From contig NC_053397.1 of assembly GCF_905171765.1 (NCBI RefSeq), forward strand, positions 4,544,946-4,608,945: 64,000 nt of DNA. Direction: 5' to 3'. Both the position numbers and the translations under genes were made by a program. The DNA comes from Bufo bufo (taxonomy: Eukaryota; Chordata; Amphibia; Anura; Bufonidae). Below are positions 59,375 through 64,000 of the stretch, in pieces; position 1 is the first letter of the stretch, and each line of letters begins with the position of its first letter. The notes under the pieces were generated by a model. It was not told the DNA's origin and did no database searches. It saw only the letters and a program-made list of their open reading frames with translations.

Positions 59375-62300
59375 CCCTGTAATCTCCACCAGTAACTCTG
59401 ACATCATCCAATACTGCCCCCTGTGGTCTCCACCAGTAACTGTGACCTCATCCAATACTGCCCCCTGTGGTCTCCACCAGTAACTGTGACCTCATCCAAT
59501 ACTGCCCCCTGTGGTCTCCACCAGTAACTGTGACCTCATCCAATACTGCCCCCTGTGGTCTCCACCAGTAACTGTGACCTCATCCAATACTGCCCCCTGT
59601 GGTCTCCACTAGTAACTGTGACCTCATCCAATACTGCCCCCTGTGGTCTCTACCAGTAACTGTGACCCAATCCAATACTGCCCCCTGTGGTCTCCACCAG
59701 TAACTGTGACCTAATCCAATACTGCCCCCTGTGGTCTCCACCAGTAACTGTGACCTCATCCAATGCTGCCCCCTGTGGTCTCCACCAGTAACTGTGACCT
59801 AATCCAATACTGCCCCCTGTGGTCTCAACCAGTAACTGTGACCTAATCCAATACTGCCCCCTGTGGTCTCCACCAGTAACTGTGACCTCTCCAATACTGC
59901 CCCCTGTGGTCTCCACCAGTAACTGTGACCTCATCCAATACTGCCCCCTGTGGTCTCCACCAGTAACTGTGACCTAATCCAATACTGCCCCCTGTGGTCT
60001 ACACCAGTATCTGTGACCTCATCCAATACTGCCCCCTGTGGTCTCCACCAGTACCTGTGACCTCTCCAATACTGCCCCCTGTGGTCTCCACCAGTAACTG
60101 TGACCTCATCCAATACTGCCCCCTGTGGTCTCCACCAGTAACTGTGACCTCATCCAATACTGCCCCCTGTGGTCTCCACCAGTAACTGTGACCTCATCCA
60201 ATACTGCCCCCTGTGGTCTCCACCAGTAACTGTGACCTAATCCAATACTGCCCCCTGTGGTCTCCACCAGTAACTGTGACCTCATCCAATACTGCCCCCT
60301 GTGGTCTCCACCAGTAACTGTGACCTAATCCAATACTGCCCTCTGTGGTCTCTACCAGTAACTGTGACCTCATCCAATACTGCCCCCTGTGGTCTCCACC
60401 AGTAACTGTGACCTAATCCAATACTGCCCCCTGTGGTCTCCACCAGTAACTTTGACCTAATCCAATACTGCCCCCTGTGGTCTCCACCAGTAACTGTGAC
60501 CTCATCCAATACTGCCCCCTGTGGTCTCCACCAGTAACTGTGACCTCATCCAATACTGCCCCCTGTGGTCTCCACCAGTAACTGTGACCTCATCCAATAC
60601 TGCCCCCTGTGGTCTCTTCCAGTAACTGTGACCTAATCCAATACTGCCCCTGTGGTCTCCACCAGTAACTGTGACCTCATCCAATACTGCCCCCTGTGGT
60701 CTCCACCAGTAACTGTGACCTCATCCAATACTGCCCCCCTGTGGTCTCCACCAGCAACTGTGACCTCTCCAATACTGCCCCCTGTGGTCTCCACCAGTAA
60801 CTGTGACCTAATCCAATACTGCCCCCTGTGGTCTCCACCAGTAACAGTGACCTCATCCAATACTGCCCCCTGTGGTCTCTTCCAGTAACTGTGACCTAAT
60901 CCAATACTGCCCCCTGTGGTCTCCACCAGTAACTGTGACCTAATCCAATACTGCCCCCCTGTGGTCTCTACCAGTAACTGTGACCTCATCCAATACTGCC
61001 CCCTGTGGTCTCTTCCAGTAACTGTGACCTAATCCAATACTGCCCCTTGTGGTCTCTTCCAGTAACTGTGACCTAATCCAATACTGCCCCTCTGTGGTCT
61101 CCACCAGTAACTGTGACCTAATCCAATACTGCCCCCTGTGGTCTCCACCAGTAACTGTGACCTCATCCAATACTGCCCCCTGTGGTCTCAACCAGTAACT
61201 GTGACCTCATCCAATACTGCCCCCTGTGGTCTCCACCAGTAACTGTGACCTAATCCAATACTGCCCCCTGTGGTCTCCACCAGTAACTGTGACCCAATCC
61301 AATACTGCCCCCCTGTGGTCTCTACCAGTAACTGTGACCTCATCCAATACTGCCCCCTGTGGTCTCCCCCAGTAACTGTGACCTAATCCAATACTGCCCC
61401 CTGTGGTCTCCATCAGTAACTGTGACCTCATCCAATACTGCCCCCTGTGGTCTCCACCAGTAACTGTGATCTCATCCAATACTGCCCCCTGTGGTCTCCA
61501 CCAGTAACTGTGACCTAATCCAATACTGCCCCCTGTGGTCTCTTCCAGTAACTGTGACCTAATCCAATACTGCCCCCTGTGGTCTCCACCAGTAACTGTG
61601 ACCTAATCCAATACTGCCCCCTGTGGTCTCCACCAGTAACTGTGACCTCATCCAATACTGCCCCCTGTGGTCTCCACCAGTAACTGTGACCTAATCCAAT
61701 ACTGCCCCCTGTGGTCTCCACCAGTAACTGTGACCTAATCCAATACTGCCCCTTGTGGTCTCAACCAGTAACTGTGACCTCATCCAATACTGCCCCCTGT
61801 GGTCTCCACCAGTAACTGTGACCTCATCCAATACTGCCCCCTGTGGTCTCCACCAGTAACTGTGACCTAATCCAATACTGCCCCCCTGTGGTCTCCACCA
61901 GTAACTGTGACCTAATCCAATACTGCCCCCTGTGGTCTCCACCAGTAACTGTGACCCAATCCAATACTGCCCCCCTGTGGTCTCTACCAGTAACTGTGAC
62001 CTCATCCAATACTGCCCCCTGTGGTCTCCCCCAGTAACTGTGACCTAATCCAATACTGCCCCCTGTGGTCTCCATCAGTAACTGTGACCTCATCCAATAC
62101 TGCCCCCTGTGGTCTCCACCAGTAACTGTGATCTCATCCAATACTGCCCCCTGTGGTCTCCACCAGTAACTGTGACCTAATCCAATACTGCCCCCTGTGG
62201 TCTCCACCAGTAACTGTGACCTCATCTAATACTGCCCCTTGTGGTCTCCACCAGTAACTGTGACCCAATCCAATACTGCCCCCCTGTGGTCTCTACCAGT

Positions 62301-64000
62301 AACTGTGACCTCTCTAATACTGCCCCCTGTGGTCTCCACCAGTAACTGTGACCTCATCTAATACTGCCCCTTGTGGTCTCCACCAGTAACTGTGACCCAA
62401 TCCAATACTGCCCCCCTGTGGTCTCTACCAGTAACTGTGACCTCATCCAATACTGCCCCCTGTGGTCTCTTCCAGTAACTGTGACCTAATCCAATACTGC
62501 CCCTGTGGTCTCCACCAGTAACTGTGACCTCATCCAATACTGCCCCCTGTGGTCTCCACCAGTAACTGTGACCTAATCCTATACTGCCCCCCTGTGGTCT
62601 CCACCAGTAACTGTGACCTCATCCAATACTGCCCCCTGTGGTCTCCACCAGTAACTGTGACCTAATCCTATACTGCCCCCTGTGGTCTCCACCAGTAACT
62701 GTGACCTCATCCAATACTGCCCCCCTGTGGTCTCCACCAGCAACTGTGACCTCTCCAATACTGCCCCCTGTGGTCTCCACCAGTAACTGTGACCTAATCC
62801 AATACTGCCCCCTGTGGTCTCCACCAGTAACAGTGACCTCATCCAATACTGCCCCCTGTGGTCTCTTCCAGTAACTGTGACCTAATCCAATACTGCCCCC
62901 TGTGGTCTCCACCAGTAACTGTGACCTAATCCAATACTGCCCCCTGTGGTCTCCACCAGTAACTGTGACCTAATCCAATACTGCCCCCTGTGGTCTCCAC
63001 CAGTAACAGTGACCTCTCCAATACTGCCCCCTGTGGTCTCCACCAGTAACTGTGACCTCATCCAATACTGCCCCCTGTGGTCTCTTCCAGTAACTGTGAC
63101 CTCATCCAATACTGCCCCCTGTGGTCTCTACCAGTAACTGTGACCTCATCCAATACTGCCCCCTGTGGTCTCTTCCAGTAACTGTGACCTAATCCAATAC
63201 TGCCCCTTGTGGTCTCAACCAGTAACTGTGACCTCATCCAATACTGCCCCCTGTGGTCTCCACCAGTAACTGTGACCTAATCCAATACTGCCCCCTGTGG
63301 TCTCCACCAGTAACTGTGACCCAATCCAATACTGCCCCCCTGTGGTCTCCACCAGTAACTGTGACCTAATCCAATACTGCCCCCTGTGGTCTCCACCAGT
63401 AACTGTGACCTCATCTAATACTGCCCCTTGTGGTCTCCACCAGTAACTGTGACCCAATCCAATACTGCCCCCCTGTGGTCTCTACCAGTAACTGTGACCT
63501 CTCTAATACTGCCCCCTGTGGTCTCCACCAGTAACTGTGACCTCATCTAATACTGCCCCTTGTGGTCTCCACCAGTAACTGTGACCCAATCCAATACTGC
63601 CCCCCTGTGGTCTCTACCAGTAACTGTGACCTCATCCAATACTGCCCCCTGTGGTCTCCACCAGTAACTGTGACCTAATCCAATACTGCCCCCTGTGGTC
63701 TCCACCAGTAACTGTGACCTCATCCAATACTGCCCCCTGTGGTCTCCACCAGTAACTGTGACCTCATCCAATACTGCCCCCTGTGGTCTCCACCAGTAAC
63801 TGTGACCTCATCCAATACTGCCCCCTGTGGTCTCTTCCAGTAACTGTGACCTAATCCAATACTGCCCCCTGTGGTCTCCACCAGTAACTGTGACCTCATC
63901 CAATACTGCCCCCTGTGGTCTCCACCAGTAACTGTGACCTAATCCTATACTGCCCCCCTGTGGTCTCCACCAGTAACTGTGACCTCATCCAATACTGCCC
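59375..64000. repeat. 44-bp minisatellite, about 105 copies, continues past window end
   Basis: The unit has three parts: GTGACCTCATCCAATACTGC, CCCCTGTGGTC and TCCACCAGTAACT. Variants alternate CTCATCC with CTAATCC, CCAATCC and CTCTCC, and TCCACCAG with TCTTCCAG, TCTACCAG or TCAACCAG. Blocks recur within the array, for instance CATCAG at 61411 and 62073 (offset 662) and CAGCAACTG near 60752 and 62738 (offset about 1,986). It begins about 300 bp upstream of the RBM15B start. Open frames on both strands are by-products. Confidence 0.97.

Noticed and set aside
59650..63771. Many frames encoding repeated LLVETTGGSIG-like peptides
   Set aside because: These are by-products of the 44-bp minisatellite, present on both strands.

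Overview
This is vertebrate genomic DNA, most likely from a frog or toad. It has large introns with consensus GT-AG junctions and a dense load of young DNA transposons: two Tc1/mariner groups, piggyBac, Harbinger-like MITEs and a CR1-type LINE. Many minisatellites are also present. Species cannot be fixed from the sequence.

Two host genes are present, and they converge. (1) DCAF1 (VPRBP), on the + strand, has 23 recognisable coding exons between 16393 and 43713. The exon lengths sum to 4,491 nt, giving an in-frame protein of 1,496 residues, close to the human length of about 1,507. A CpG-rich promoter candidate with three CCAAT boxes, YY1-like sites, a ZNF143-like site and a CRE lies at 4690-5190. 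This implies a roughly 11-kb first intron. (2) RBM15B, on the - strand, is an intronless RNA-binding protein gene of the Spen family (coding 58924-56726) with three RRMs and a SPOC domain. DCAF1 and RBM15B are also tail-to-tail neighbours in mammals, so this is conserved synteny. Here about 10 kb of nested transposons separates their 3' ends.

Layout. 1-230: unassigned. 231-4637: a foldback-like element with long inverted arms capped by tandem arrays, interrupted by an intact Tc1 element. 4690-5190: putative DCAF1 promoter. 5319-16390: intron 1, holding three minisatellites, an array of tRNA-SINE box-A units, a CR1-like LINE fragment, Harbinger-like MITEs and an intact DD37E Tc1/mariner element. 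16393-18093: first DCAF1 coding exons. 18094-26500: intron 5, nearly all nested piggyBac material including an intact 650-residue transposase. 26639-30211: intron 6, with an approximately 92-bp satellite array. 30212-43713: remaining exons, with MITEs and a 46-bp minisatellite in the introns. 44425-54320: nested transposons. 54320-59056: RBM15B and its 3' UTR. 59057-59260: RBM15B promoter. 59375-64000: an array of about 105 copies of a 44-bp unit that runs off the window.

The two host genes act in different pathways: DCAF1 in CRL4 ubiquitin ligase substrate recognition, RBM15B in m6A targeting and RNA processing. The most unusual material is structural: the foldback element, a six-arm alternating palindrome inside the piggyBac element, a four-level nested transposon stack, and the long CTCF-like 44-bp array upstream of RBM15B.
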